Assembly: GCA_913062575.1 (NCBI GenBank)
Contig: CAJXVT010000009.1
Location: forward strand, 1-60,935
Direction of reading: 5' to 3'
DNA: 60,935 nt
Source of the DNA: an uncultured Flavobacteriaceae bacterium
GTDB taxonomy: Bacteria; Bacteroidota; Bacteroidia; Flavobacteriales; Flavobacteriaceae
Made by a program: the position numbers and the translations under genes. The notes beneath the pieces are model-generated. The model saw only the letters and a list, made by a program, of their open reading frames with translations, had not been told where the DNA came from and did not search any database. Shown here piece by piece: positions 1 to 9,085 of the stretch (position 1 is its first letter; the number at the start of each line of letters is the position of its first letter).

Positions 1-483
1 GAAAATAATCTTGGATTGTTAAATAGAGTTTCATCAATTTTTCTAAAAAGACACATCAATATTGAAAGTTTAACAACTTCTCAATCTGAAATTGAAAATG
101 TAAATAGATTTGTAATTGTTGCACCAATGAGTGCTCATCAAGCCTATAAAATTGTAGGGCAATTAGAAAAACAAATTGAAGTAATTAAAGCCTATGCGCA
201 TACAGATGATGAAACTATTTATCAAGAAACAGCATTGTTTAAAGTAGCTTCAGATTCGTTGTTTGACGAGCGTCAAATTCAGAATATTATTAAAGACAGT
301 CATGCAAATATAGTAACGGTTTCACGTGAGTTTTTTGTGATTGAAAAAACAGGAAGAAGACATGAAACAGAACAATTATATCAAGATTTAAAACCTTATA
401 GATTGATGCAATTTGTAAGATCAGGAAGAATATCAGTAACGAAAGAACCAATGAATATTTCAGAAATACTTACAGCATTTTAA
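1..483 (+). CDS. ilvN: Acetolactate synthase small (regulatory) subunit, 5' end cut by window
   Basis: This is the regulatory subunit of acetolactate synthase, which binds valine and stimulates the catalytic IlvB subunit in the first common step of valine, leucine and isoleucine synthesis. The reading frame is open from base 1 (E-N-N-L-G-L-L-N-R-V), so the gene begins upstream. The TTG at position 16 only looks like a start. The ACT-domain signature is visible as LLNRVSSIF followed by HINIESLT, and the second half carries the family's C-terminal domain. The downstream order ilvC-ilvA supports the call. The catalytic subunit is presumably just outside the window. Confidence 0.93.
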   Translation, partial: ENNLGLLNRVSSIFLKRHINIESLTTSQSEIENVNRFVIVAPMSAHQAYKIVGQLEKQIEVIKAYAHTDDETIYQETALFKVASDSLFDERQIQNIIKDSHANIVTVSREFFVIEKTGRRHETEQLYQDLKPYRLMQFVRSGRISVTKEPMNISEILTAF

Positions 484-605
484 TTGCAGGGCAATAGCCC
501 AATAGGGTTTAAATGCTAGGTGCTTGCATCGAAATAAAAAAGGAATACCTATTTAATACCTCATGCCCTTGAGTCGAGGTCATTTATTTATTTAATAAAA
601 CAAAA
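484..605 (+). other. ilvN-ilvC intergenic stretch with small hairpins
   Basis: These 122 bases hold no gene. GGGC-AATA-GCCC (489-500) can form a short hairpin, and ATGC/GCAT pairs lie just after it. No T-run follows, so it is not a classical terminator. It may be an mRNA processing or spacing element within the ilv operon; the function is unknown. Confidence 0.4.
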
Positions 606-2072
606 ATGAAAAATTATTTTAACACGCTATCATTAAGAGAACAATTAACAGAATTAGGAAAATGCAGATTCATGGAATCTTCTGAATTTGAAGATGGCGT
701 AGCAGCATTAAAAGGCAAGAAAATTGTAATTGTTGGTTGTGGAGCTCAAGGGTTAAACCAAGGGTTAAACATGAGAGATTCTGGATTAGACATTTCTTAT
801 ACCTTAAGAGCACAAGCAATTGCTGAAAAAAGACAATCTTTTTTAAATGCAAGTGAAAACGGATTTACTATTGGTACTTATGAAGAGTTAATACCAACTG
901 CCGATTTGGTATTGAATTTAACGCCAGACAAACAACATACAAATGTGGTAAATGCCATAATGCCTTTAATGAGAAAAGGAGCTACATTATCCTATTCTCA
1001 CGGTTTTAATATTGTTGAAGAAGGAATGCAAGTTCGTGAAGACTTAACGGTAATAATGGTGGCACCAAAATGTCCAGGGTCAGAAGTAAGGGAAGAATAT
1101 AAAAGAGGATTTGGTGTTCCAACATTAATTGCAGTGCATCCAGAAAATGATCCTCAAGGAAAAGGATTAGCTCAGGCAAAAGCATATGCAGTTGGGACAG
1201 GTGGACATAAAGCCGGAGTGTTGCAATCTTCTTTTGTTGCAGAAGTAAAGTCTGATTTAATGGGAGAACAAACCATTTTATGTGGTGTGTTGCAAACCGG
1301 AGCGATTTTGTCTTTTGATAAAATGGTTGAAGAAGGAATTGAACCAAGTTATGCTGTGAAATTAATTCAGTACGGTTGGGAAACAATAACTGAAGCTTTA
1401 AAACATGGTGGAATTACAAATATGATGGATCGTTTATCGAATCCAGCAAAATTAAAAGCCTTTGCTATTTCAGAAGAATTAAAAGACATCATGCGTCCGT
1501 TATTTCAAAAACATATGGATGATATTATGTCGGGTCATTTTTCAAAAACAATGATGGAAGATTGGGCTAACGATGATAAAAATTTATTGTCTTGGAGAGC
1601 AGCAACAGGAGAAACTGCTTTTGAGAAAACAACAGTTACAACTCAAGAGATATCTGAACAAGAATATTTTGATCACGGAACTTTATTAGTTGCTTTTGTA
1701 AGAGCTGGAGTTGAATTGGCTTTCGAAACAATGACAGAATCTGGAATTATAGCGGAGTCGGCATATTACGAATCGTTGCACGAAACACCATTAATTGCAA
1801 ATACAATTGCACGTAAAAAGTTATACGAAATGAATCGTGTAATTTCTGATACTGCAGAATATGGATGTTACTTATTTGATCATGCTTGTAAACCTTTATT
1901 AACTGATTTTATGAAAACCGTAAAAACAGACGTTATTGGAAAATCATATAGCAATGTGAACGATGCAGATAATCAAGAATTAATTGCAGTAAATAAAGTA
2001 ATAAGAGAGCACGAAGTAGAAAAAGTTGGAGCAGTTTTAAGAGCTTCAATGACAGCAATGAAACAAATATAG
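606..2072 (+). CDS. ilvC: Ketol-acid reductoisomerase, class II (long form)
   Basis: IlvC isomerises and reduces acetolactate or acetohydroxybutyrate with NADPH to the dihydroxy acids of the valine and isoleucine pathways, in the cytoplasm with Mg2+. At 488 residues it matches the long class II enzymes (E. coli IlvC is about 491), which carry a duplicated C-terminal knotted domain; short class I enzymes have about 330. The Rossmann motif [10 protein letters not shown] lies near residue 45. The metal-site region MGEQTILCG and the later [14 protein letters not shown] segment are both present, as expected for the duplicated domain. It sits between ilvN and ilvA on the same strand. Confidence 0.97.
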   Translation: MKNYFNTLSLREQLTELGKCRFMESSEFEDGVAALKGKKIVIVGCGAQGLNQGLNMRDSGLDISYTLRAQAIAEKRQSFLNASENGFTIGTYEELIPTADLVLNLTPDKQHTNVVNAIMPLMRKGATLSYSHGFNIVEEGMQVREDLTVIMVAPKCPGSEVREEYKRGFGVPTLIAVHPENDPQGKGLAQAKAYAVGTGGHKAGVLQSSFVAEVKSDLMGEQTILCGVLQTGAILSFDKMVEEGIEPSYAVKLIQYGWETITEALKHGGITNMMDRLSNPAKLKAFAISEELKDIMRPLFQKHMDDIMSGHFSKTMMEDWANDDKNLLSWRAATGETAFEKTTVTTQEISEQEYFDHGTLLVAFVRAGVELAFETMTESGIIAESAYYESLHETPLIANTIARKKLYEMNRVISDTAEYGCYLFDHACKPLLTDFMKTVKTDVIGKSYSNVNDADNQELIAVNKVIREHEVEKVGAVLRASMTAMKQI

Positions 2073-2079
2073 TATTATT

Positions 2080-2106
2080 GTCTTTCCTGCTTAGGTAGGA
2101 ATAACC
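2080..2106. repeat. Degenerate copy of the TTTCCTGC palindromic repeat
   Basis: The ilvC-ilvA gap contains GTCTTTCCTGC-TTAG-GTAGGAATAACC, whose TCCTGC/GTAGGA arms can pair with one G-T pair. It shares the start GTCTTTCCTGC and the end AGGAAT with the much better repeat at 12995-13018, so I read it as a decayed member of the same family. Confidence 0.55.
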
Positions 2107-2129
2107 AAAGCGTTTGAAAAGAATATATA

Positions 2130-3395
2130 ATGACCGTTAAAACAATAACATATTATCCAAAATTGATTGACATTAAGGAAGCTGTAACTACATTGAAAGA
2201 TGTAGTTACGGTTACGCCTTTAACTCAAAACATCAATTATTCGAGAAAATTTGAAGCAAACGTTCTACTAAAAAGAGAAGATTTACAGCAAGTTCGTTCG
2301 TATAAAATTAGAGGTGCTTATAATAAAATAAGTTCTTTAACAGTAACCGAATTAAAAAACGGAATTGTGTGCGCAAGTGCAGGGAATCACGCACAAGGAG
2401 TTGCTTTTGCCTGTCATAAGTTAAAAATTCACGGTACAATTTTTATGCCTACTCCAACACCAAAACAAAAGTTGGAGCAAGTAGAAATGTTTGGAGGCGA
2501 ATATGTAACCGTAAAATTGATTGGTGATACTTTTGATGATGCTCAAAAAGAGGCATCCTTAGAATGTGAATCATTGGGGAAAACTTTTGTACATCCTTTT
2601 AATGACCCTAAAATTATTGAAGGACAAGGAACTGTTGGATTAGAAATATTAGAGAAGGCGAATGAGTCTATTGACTATGTTTTTATACCTGTTGGTGGTG
2701 GAGGTTTAGCTTCTGGTTTATCAACGGTGTTTAAAACATTATCTCCAAATACAAAAATTATCGGAGTAGAACCACAAGGAGCTCCGTCAATGAAAACTGC
2801 TTTTGAGCAGAATAGAAATGTGTACCTTCCAAAGATTGAAAAATTTGTAGATGGTGCTGCAGTACAGCAAGTAGGTAATCTAACATTCGAAATTTGCAAA
2901 CAGAATTTGGATCAAATGGTCACGGTACCAGAAGGAAAAGTGTGTCAGACTATATTAGATTTATACAACAAAGATGCTATTGTGGTAGAACCTGCCGGAG
3001 CATTGACTATTTCTGCGTTGGATTATTTTGCGGATGAAATTAAAGGAAAAAACGTGGTTTGTGTTGTAAGTGGCTCTAATAATGACATTACTAGAACTGC
3101 AGAAATTAAAGAACGAGCGATGTTGTATAATGGCTTAAAACATTATTTCATCATTCGTTTTCCACAAAGAGCAGGTGCTTTAAAAGAATTTGTAGCCGAT
3201 ATTTTAGGGCCTCATGATGATATTACACATTTTGAGTATTCTAAAAAACACAATCGAGAAAATGGTCCTGCAATTGTTGGTGTTGAATTAAAAAACAGCT
3301 CAGATTTACCTCCTTTAATTGAAAGAATGAAAACTCGAAATTTCTATGGAGATTATTTGAATGACAAACCTGATTTATTTCAATATTTGATATAA
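2130..3395 (+). CDS. ilvA: Threonine ammonia-lyase (threonine dehydratase), biosynthetic
   Basis: IlvA deaminates threonine to 2-oxobutanoate, the entry step to isoleucine, using pyridoxal phosphate. The PLP lysine is K59 in [18 protein letters not shown] and the phosphate-binding GGGGL loop follow. Residues from about 335 to the end form one ACT-like regulatory domain ([14 protein letters not shown]). With 421 residues it resembles the shorter IlvA type with a single ACT-like domain, rather than E. coli IlvA (about 514 residues, two such domains). It starts 57 bases after ilvC and ends 29 bases before the aldehyde dehydrogenase, which fits one operon. Confidence 0.95.
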   Translation: MTVKTITYYPKLIDIKEAVTTLKDVVTVTPLTQNINYSRKFEANVLLKREDLQQVRSYKIRGAYNKISSLTVTELKNGIVCASAGNHAQGVAFACHKLKIHGTIFMPTPTPKQKLEQVEMFGGEYVTVKLIGDTFDDAQKEASLECESLGKTFVHPFNDPKIIEGQGTVGLEILEKANESIDYVFIPVGGGGLASGLSTVFKTLSPNTKIIGVEPQGAPSMKTAFEQNRNVYLPKIEKFVDGAAVQQVGNLTFEICKQNLDQMVTVPEGKVCQTILDLYNKDAIVVEPAGALTISALDYFADEIKGKNVVCVVSGSNNDITRTAEIKERAMLYNGLKHYFIIRFPQRAGALKEFVADILGPHDDITHFEYSKKHNRENGPAIVGVELKNSSDLPPLIERMKTRNFYGDYLNDKPDLFQYLI

Positions 3396-3424
3396 CTTGC
3401 ATTAAATTTAATTCGAGATTCCCA

Positions 3425-5020
3425 TTGAAAAATATTTTTACAAATAACAATATTCCAGAAAGTTATAAAATTAAGAAACCCTACAATCAAGATACATTTC
3501 TTGTAAATGGGGAACTTAGAGAATGGAAACGAAATACATCGAATGTGTTCTCTCCTATTTACACAGAAAATTCTGAAGGGAAATTAGCACCTACATTTTT
3601 AGGAAACATTCCAGACCTTGGTGAAACTGAAGCATTAGAGGCTTTAGATTCGGCAGTAAATGCCTATGATAAAGGCCGTGGTGAATGGGCAACTTTAAAG
3701 ATTGAAGAACGTATTGCTTGTGTTAGTAATTTTTCCAAAATGATGCTGGAAACTCGTGATGAAGTTGTGAAGTTATTGATGTGGGAAATAGGGAAACCGT
3801 ATGCAGAATCTTGCAATGAATTTGACAGAACAATTGAATATATAGATGACACCATTTTAGCTTTAAAAGCAATGGATCTAAAAGCTTCTGAAGTTAAAGA
3901 ACATAGTGGAATTTTAGCTCAAGTTAGAAGAGCTCCTTTAGGAGTTGTATTGTGTTTGAGTCCATATAATTACCCTTTAAATGAAACCTTTTGTTTGTTG
4001 ATTCCTGCTTTAATTATGGGGAATACAACCATTTTTAAACCTGCGAAACACGGGATTTTATTACTTTCCCCTTTATTAAAAGCATTCCAGAAGTGTTTTC
4101 CAAAAGGCGTTGTAAATATTATTTATGGAAGTGGAAGAACATTGGCTACTCCAATCTTAAAATCAGGAAAAGTTGATGTATTGGCTTTGATAGGTAATAG
4201 TAAATCAGCAAATATTTTACAAGAGTATCATCCAAAGAAAAACAGATTGCGTTTGGTATTAGGTTTAGAGGCAAAAAATTCAGGAATTATTTTACCAGAT
4301 TGCGATTTAGATTTGGCTGTGAAAGAATGTGTTTTAGGATCCTTAGCATTTAATGGACAACGTTGTACTGCATTGAAAATATTGTTTGTTCACGAAGATA
4401 TTGTTGAAGAATTCAATAAAAAGTTTGTAGCAGAAGTTGAGAAATTAAACTGTGGTCTACCTTGGGATGAAAACGTAAATATTACGCCTTTACCAGAACC
4501 CAATAAACCTAATTATATTCAAGAATTAATTGTTGATGCACAAGCCAAAGGAGCAACAGTAATTAATCCGTCAGGGAATTATTTTGAAAAAAGTTTTGCG
4601 AGCCCAACCATTTTGTACCCTGTAAATAATTCTATGAAAGTCTACCATGAAGAGCAGTTTGGACCTGTAGTACCAATCCTTTCTTTTAAAGAAATTACTG
4701 AGCCTTTAGAGTATGTTTCTGAATCAAATTATGGACAGCAAGTAAGTTTGTTTAGTAAGAACTCTGACTCATTAGCACCGTTAATTGATTCATTGGTAAA
4801 TCAAGTTTGTAGAGTAAATATCAATACCAAATGTCAAAGAGGACCCGATGTGTTACCTTTTGTAGGTAGAAAAGATTCGGCAGTAAGTACGTTGAGTGTA
4901 CATGATGCCTTGCGTACTTTTTCTATAAGAACTATGGTTGCTTTTAGAAGTACAGACGTAAATACTCAAATCTTAGACGATTTATTAAAAAGTGAAAAGT
5001 CTAATTTTATAAATCGCTGA
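3425..5020 (+). CDS. gapN: NADP-dependent glyceraldehyde-3-phosphate dehydrogenase (GapN-like aldehyde dehydrogenase)
   Basis: This is an aldehyde dehydrogenase superfamily protein of 531 residues. The catalytic cysteine is C314 in FNGQRCTA, a context typical of GapN, the non-phosphorylating enzyme that oxidises glyceraldehyde 3-phosphate to 3-phosphoglycerate while making NADPH. The cofactor-binding segment [10 protein letters not shown] and the [10 protein letters not shown] motif are also present. The start is a TTG codon; no ATG nearby gives a better N-terminus. It lies 29 bases after ilvA, and NADPH from it could feed IlvC, but that link is inference. Substrate assignment rests on motif similarity only. 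Confidence 0.85.
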   Translation: MKNIFTNNNIPESYKIKKPYNQDTFLVNGELREWKRNTSNVFSPIYTENSEGKLAPTFLGNIPDLGETEALEALDSAVNAYDKGRGEWATLKIEERIACVSNFSKMMLETRDEVVKLLMWEIGKPYAESCNEFDRTIEYIDDTILALKAMDLKASEVKEHSGILAQVRRAPLGVVLCLSPYNYPLNETFCLLIPALIMGNTTIFKPAKHGILLLSPLLKAFQKCFPKGVVNIIYGSGRTLATPILKSGKVDVLALIGNSKSANILQEYHPKKNRLRLVLGLEAKNSGIILPDCDLDLAVKECVLGSLAFNGQRCTALKILFVHEDIVEEFNKKFVAEVEKLNCGLPWDENVNITPLPEPNKPNYIQELIVDAQAKGATVINPSGNYFEKSFASPTILYPVNNSMKVYHEEQFGPVVPILSFKEITEPLEYVSESNYGQQVSLFSKNSDSLAPLIDSLVNQVCRVNINTKCQRGPDVLPFVGRKDSAVSTLSVHDALRTFSIRTMVAFRSTDVNTQILDDLLKSEKSNFINR

Positions 5021-5168
5021 TATTTAAAACCTTAATAGCGTTTGATGTCAGTGTTAAATTCACAACAAATCATTCTAATCTGTCAAAAATTAATAAAAAT
5101 CATCATAAAAAGAAAACCAATTAACGCTATATTAATAATTAGTTGTAGGTTTGTCCCATGATTACATT

Positions 5169-5268
5169 AAAAAATAAAATACGTAGTACTGTTCCCAGTA
5201 CATTTGTTCGCTTACGCCGCCGCGCCTAAGCAAACAAATTTTTCTATATACGTAACTTTTTATTTTTT
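5169..5268. repeat. 100-bp nested hairpin element
   Basis: The outer arms are AAAAAATAAAA (5169-5179) and TTTTATTTTTT (within 5257-5268), next to two copies of TACGTA (5180-5185 and 5249-5254). Inside are two further hairpins: GTACTG-TTCC-CAGTAC (5186-5201), and ATTTGTTCGCTTA (5202-5214) with TAAGCAAACAAAT (5227-5239) around a GC-only 12-base loop. The arrangement is seen directly. Its identity (MITE-like element or structured RNA) is inferred. Confidence 0.6.
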
Positions 5269-5443
5269 ATTCCTTGTACAATTTCAATTTCATATCAATA
5301 TTACCTGTAGTTATTCCTTCGAATAGCCCAGCAGTTGTACGCCCTATTTTCCGCCGTCGCCCTTTGGGTGCTCTTTAATTTATTGAACTTAGGTGAGTCC
5401 GGTTCTTCTTTCAAAACAAGCATAAATTTTTTACAAATAATTT

Positions 5444-5489
5444 AATACCAATCAAGCATTAGAATGTTTAAACCATTCTTATTGGTATT
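5444..5489. promoter_or_regulatory. Two-part inverted repeat just upstream of the arginine operon
   Basis: AATACCAAT (5444-5452) pairs perfectly with ATTGGTATT (5481-5489), and within it AGAATG (5461-5466) pairs with CATTCT (5474-5479) around TTTAAAC. It ends 17 bases before the first arg gene. It could be an operator or leader structure for the operon, or one more copy of a dispersed repeat. Confidence 0.5.
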
Positions 5490-5506
5490 CATAAAAATCA
5501 AGAACA

Positions 5507-6124
5507 ATGGAAATTGTTATTGCTGATAAATCACATAGTATATACGCAGAAATTATCTGTGACACGATTGCCGAATCTGCCAATGTTAGAGGTACAGGAA
5601 TTGCCAAAAGAACTCCTGATTATATTATCACTAAAATGGAAAACGGTAATGCTGTCATTGCTTTAGATAATAAAAAATTCGCTGGATTCTGTTATATCGA
5701 ATCTTGGGGGCATGGGAAATTTGTTGCCAATTCTGGATTGATTGTACATCCAGAATTTAGAAAACAAGGACTCGCAAAAAAAATAAAAGCAGTAGTGTTT
5801 GAGCATTCTAGAGTCAAGTTTCCTTCAGCAAAAGTGTTCTCAATTACCACAGGATTGCCTGTGATGAAATTGAATAGCGACTTAGGGTATAAGCCCGTTA
5901 CTTTTTCTGAATTGACAGATGATCAATCTTTCTGGAAAGGCTGTCAAACTTGTAAAAACTACGATGTTTTACAAAGGACAAAGCAGCAAATGTGTTTGTG
6001 TACCGGAATGTTATTCGATCCATCAACAAAAGAAAACAACAACAACGTAAAAATTAAAGAGAAGGTTTTTCAACGATTGAAAAGAATCAAAGAAAGCGTT
6101 TACTTAAAAAAAGAGAAGAAATGA
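5507..6124 (+). CDS. GNAT-family N-acyltransferase heading the arginine operon (candidate acyl-glutamate synthase)
   Basis: This 205-residue protein has the GNAT fold. The acyl-CoA pyrophosphate-binding segment is LIVHPEFRKQGLAKKIK around residues 78-95. It opens the arginine operon and its stop overlaps the argG start (ATGA), so the two are translationally coupled. No argA or argJ is seen in the cluster, so this protein is the natural candidate for acylating glutamate; given the argF' type, succinyl-CoA is plausible. The C-terminus has a cysteine pattern C146xxC149...C163xC165 that could bind zinc and is unusual for a GNAT enzyme. The fold is clear; the substrate is inferred. Confidence 0.75.
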   Translation: MEIVIADKSHSIYAEIICDTIAESANVRGTGIAKRTPDYIITKMENGNAVIALDNKKFAGFCYIESWGHGKFVANSGLIVHPEFRKQGLAKKIKAVVFEHSRVKFPSAKVFSITTGLPVMKLNSDLGYKPVTFSELTDDQSFWKGCQTCKNYDVLQRTKQQMCLCTGMLFDPSTKENNNNVKIKEKVFQRLKRIKESVYLKKEKK

Positions 6125-7299
6125 AAAAATTAGTCATCGCATATAGTGGAGGTTTAGACACATCGTACTGTGCAGTTAGTTTATCAAAAGCAGGTTATGA
6201 AGTGCATGCTGTTAGTGTAAATACTGGCGGGTTTACAAATAAAGAAATTACAGAGATTGAAACGAATGCTTATAAAATGGGCGTTTCTACCTATAAAAAC
6301 ATTGATGCTGTAGCTACATTTTATCAAAAAGTCGTGAAGTATTTAATCTTCGGAAATGTATTAAAAAACAACACATATCCTTTGTCGGTAAGTGCAGAAA
6401 GAATTATTCAAGCAATAGAAATTGCAAATTATGCTAAAAGTATTGATGCAGAATACATTGCGCATGGAAGTACAGGAGCAGGAAATGATCAGGTGAGATT
6501 TGATATGATTTTTCAAACCATTGCTCCAGAAATTGAAATTATTACGCCAATTAGAGATCAGCAATTATCAAGACAAGAAGAAATACAATATTTAAAAGAT
6601 AACGGAATTGATTTGTCTTGGGAAAAGGCAAAATACTCTGTAAATAAAGGATTGTGGGGAACAAGTGTTGGTGGTGAAGAAACATTGACTTCAAACAAAT
6701 CATTGCCAGAAAAGGCATATCCATCTCAACTAGAAAAAAAGGGAGAGGAGAAGGTGAAATTGACTTTTAAAAATGGAGAGTTTGTTGCGTTGAATTATGT
6801 GATTAATTCGCCAGAAAATAACATTCAAAAGTTAAACGAAATAGCTTCTAAATATGCAATTGGGAGAGATATTCATGTTGGAGATACCATTGTAGGAATC
6901 AAAGGAAGGGTTGGTTTTGAAGCAGCTGCGGCATTAATTGTAATTAAGGCGCATCATTTATTAGAGAAACACACGCTTACAAAATGGCAATTGCAACACA
7001 AAGAATACTTGTCTAGTTTTTACGGAATGCATTTGCATGAAGGTCAATATTTAGATCCTGTAATGAGAGATACAGAAGCTTTTTTAGAAAGTAGCCAAGC
7101 ACAAGTTTCTGGAGATGTTTGTGTAACATTAAAACCCTATCATTTTATGTTAGATGGAATCACTTCTAAGCACGATTTAATGAATGCAAAATTCGGGAGT
7201 TATGGTGAAGAAAATAAAGCATGGACAGCAGAAGATGCTAAAGGGTTTATCAAAATATTGGGGAATCAGAATAAAATATATCAACAAGTAAATTCTTAA
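6121..7299 (+). CDS. argG: Argininosuccinate synthase
   Basis: ArgG joins citrulline and aspartate with ATP to give argininosuccinate, the penultimate step of arginine synthesis. The ATP-binding P-loop YSGGLDTS lies at residues 8-15, and the family segments AHGSTGAGNDQVRF and ITPIRD follow. At 392 residues it has the usual length. The start overlaps the stop of the GNAT gene by four bases, and argC begins two bases after the argG stop, so it sits inside a compact operon. The protein is soluble with no export signal. Confidence 0.97.
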   Translation: MKKLVIAYSGGLDTSYCAVSLSKAGYEVHAVSVNTGGFTNKEITEIETNAYKMGVSTYKNIDAVATFYQKVVKYLIFGNVLKNNTYPLSVSAERIIQAIEIANYAKSIDAEYIAHGSTGAGNDQVRFDMIFQTIAPEIEIITPIRDQQLSRQEEIQYLKDNGIDLSWEKAKYSVNKGLWGTSVGGEETLTSNKSLPEKAYPSQLEKKGEEKVKLTFKNGEFVALNYVINSPENNIQKLNEIASKYAIGRDIHVGDTIVGIKGRVGFEAAAALIVIKAHHLLEKHTLTKWQLQHKEYLSSFYGMHLHEGQYLDPVMRDTEAFLESSQAQVSGDVCVTLKPYHFMLDGITSKHDLMNAKFGSYGEENKAWTAEDAKGFIKILGNQNKIYQQVNS

Positions 7300-7301
7300 A
7301 A

Positions 7302-8279
7302 ATGATACAAGCAGGAATAATAGGAGGTGCTGGTTATACAGCAGGAGAATTGATCAGATTGTTGGTGCATCATTCAAAAGTTGAAATCAATTTTGTGTTT
7401 AGCACATCAAATGCTGGAAATAAAATTAGTGACGTTCATCAAGATTTGATTGACTCTTTAGAGCTGAGTTTTACGGATACAATCAATTCAAATGTTGATG
7501 TATTGTTCTTGTGTTTAGGGCACGGGAATTCGAGGAAATTTCTTGATAATAACTCGTTTTCTAGCACTACAAAAATCATTGATTTAGGAAACGATTTTAG
7601 ATTGGAAAAAGATCAGATTTTTCAAGAGAAAAAATTTGTGTATGGCTTACCAGAATTGCAAAAAGAAGCAATTAAAAACGCAAAACACATTGCAAACCCA
7701 GGTTGTTTTGCTACAGCAATTCAGTTGGCATTGTTGCCATTGGCAAATGCAAATTTATTAACTAGAGATGTGCATGTAAATGCTGTAACTGGGGCAACTG
7801 GAGCTGGAACATCATTATCTGCGACAACTCATTTTACGTGGAGAGATAATAATTTCTCTTATTACAAACCATTTACACATCAACATTTGGGGGAAATAAA
7901 TCAATCAATAAAAATTTTGCAAAACGATTTTGATGCTGAAATTGTGTTTATGCCAAATAGGGGCGATTTTTCTAGAGGGATTTTTGCAACAGCATATACC
8001 AATTTTGATGGAACATTAGAAGAAGCGAAAAAGTTATACAATGACTTTTATAAAGATGCAAAATTTACGTTTGTTTCTAATAATGAAATACACTTAAAGC
8101 AAGTAGTAAATACAAATAAGTGCTTGATTCATTTACACAAACACGAAGGGAAATTATTAATAACAAGCATCATTGATAATTTATTAAAAGGAGCTTCTGG
8201 GCAAGCAGTTCAAAACATGAATTTGCTATTTGGATTCGATGAAACAGAAGGATTGAATTTAAAAGCAACATACTTTTAA
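7302..8279 (+). CDS. argC: N-acyl-gamma-glutamyl-phosphate reductase
   Basis: ArgC reduces the N-acylated glutamyl phosphate to its semialdehyde with NADPH. The N-terminal nucleotide-binding motif GGAGYTAGELIRLL and the catalytic cysteine C135 in NPGCFATAI are visible, followed by VTGATGAG and the substrate-binding histidine region HQHLGEI. The length of 325 residues is normal. The annotated family name says N-acetyl, but the transcarbamylase in this operon suggests that the acyl group here is succinyl. It sits two bases after argG and five before proC. Confidence 0.95.
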   Translation: MIQAGIIGGAGYTAGELIRLLVHHSKVEINFVFSTSNAGNKISDVHQDLIDSLELSFTDTINSNVDVLFLCLGHGNSRKFLDNNSFSSTTKIIDLGNDFRLEKDQIFQEKKFVYGLPELQKEAIKNAKHIANPGCFATAIQLALLPLANANLLTRDVHVNAVTGATGAGTSLSATTHFTWRDNNFSYYKPFTHQHLGEINQSIKILQNDFDAEIVFMPNRGDFSRGIFATAYTNFDGTLEEAKKLYNDFYKDAKFTFVSNNEIHLKQVVNTNKCLIHLHKHEGKLLITSIIDNLLKGASGQAVQNMNLLFGFDETEGLNLKATYF

Positions 8280-8284
8280 AAGAT

Positions 8285-9085
8285 ATGAAAACAACAATTA
8301 TAGGAACAGGGAACTTAGGGAAATCAATTGCAAAAGGATTGATTACAACCAATGCCATCACTTCTTTGTATTTGACCAAAAGAAATTTAGATACGATTCA
8401 AGAATTTGAAGGATATAAGAATGTCTTTTTAACGTCGAATAACTCAGAAGCAATTCAGAATTCCGACATCATTATTTTGTCAGTTCAACCAGCACATTTA
8501 GAAGCGATTTTAAATGAGATAAAACCATTGTTAAAAAAGAATCACATTATTATTTCTACTATTACTGGATTTTCAATTGAAAAAATCGAGAAGAGTATTG
8601 GAACAGATAATTTTATTGTGAGAGCAATGCCAAATACTGCAATTGCTGTTGGTAAATCGATGACCTGTTTGTGTGGGAATACAAAAGGGTTGGAAAGAAT
8701 AAAAGTAGCAGAAGCAATTTTTAACAGATTGGGAACTTCTATTGTAATTCCTGAATCTCAAATGCAAGCAGCAACAGTGGTTTGTGCGAGCGGAATTGCC
8801 TTTTGGATGCGAATGATTAGAGCAACAACTCAAGCAGCAATTCAATTAGGTTTTGACGCGAAAGAGGCGCAAGAATTGGCAATGCATACCTGTGATGGAG
8901 CCGCTAATCTGTTAATAACAAACGGCAACCATCCAGAGCAAGAAATTGACAAAGTAACCACGCCAAAAGGATGTACAATTGAAGGATTGAATGAAATGGA
9001 GCATCAAGGGTTGAGTTCTTCTTTGATTCAAGGAATGGTTACCTCGTATAGCAAGATTAACACAATAAAAACAGAACAATTATGA
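8285..9085 (+). CDS. proC: Pyrroline-5-carboxylate reductase
   Basis: ProC reduces pyrroline-5-carboxylate to proline with NAD(P)H. The Rossmann motif IIGTGNLGKSIAKGL is at the N-terminus. MPNTAIAVGKS (near residue 120) and the C-terminal TTPKGCTIEGL segment, the ProC signature region, are present. It is 266 residues long, as expected. The gene lies between argC and argD and overlaps argD by four bases (ATGA), so a proline enzyme is co-expressed with arginine synthesis. A link through glutamate semialdehyde or ornithine metabolism is plausible but inferred. Confidence 0.93.
   Translation: MKTTIIGTGNLGKSIAKGLITTNAITSLYLTKRNLDTIQEFEGYKNVFLTSNNSEAIQNSDIIILSVQPAHLEAILNEIKPLLKKNHIIISTITGFSIEKIEKSIGTDNFIVRAMPNTAIAVGKSMTCLCGNTKGLERIKVAEAIFNRLGTSIVIPESQMQAATVVCASGIAFWMRMIRATTQAAIQLGFDAKEAQELAMHTCDGAANLLITNGNHPEQEIDKVTTPKGCTIEGLNEMEHQGLSSSLIQGMVTSYSKINTIKTEQL

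Larger units (their letters stand above)
5021..5506. other. 486-bp gene-free region rich in inverted repeats
   Basis: No plausible ORF is present. From left to right it holds an inverted repeat with arms TAATAGCGTT (5033-5042) and AACGCTATATTA (5123-5134), a nested hairpin at 5169-5268, a more GC-rich stretch around 5318-5380 (CGCCCTATTTTCCGCCGTCG), and a hairpin at 5444-5489 just before the arginine operon. The local base composition (GCCGCCGCGCC around 5216-5226) is unlike the surrounding AT-rich genes. This suggests a small non-autonomous mobile or structured element, possibly followed by the arg operon promoter. Confidence 0.6.

Noticed and set aside
16..18. TTG at 16 as the start of ilvN
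   Set aside because: The frame is open to base 1 and the residues before it continue the conserved ACT-domain sequence; the gene is cut by the window edge.
1006..1386. 126-aa minus-strand ORF inside ilvC
   Set aside because: A leucine-rich shadow of a well-supported conserved gene.
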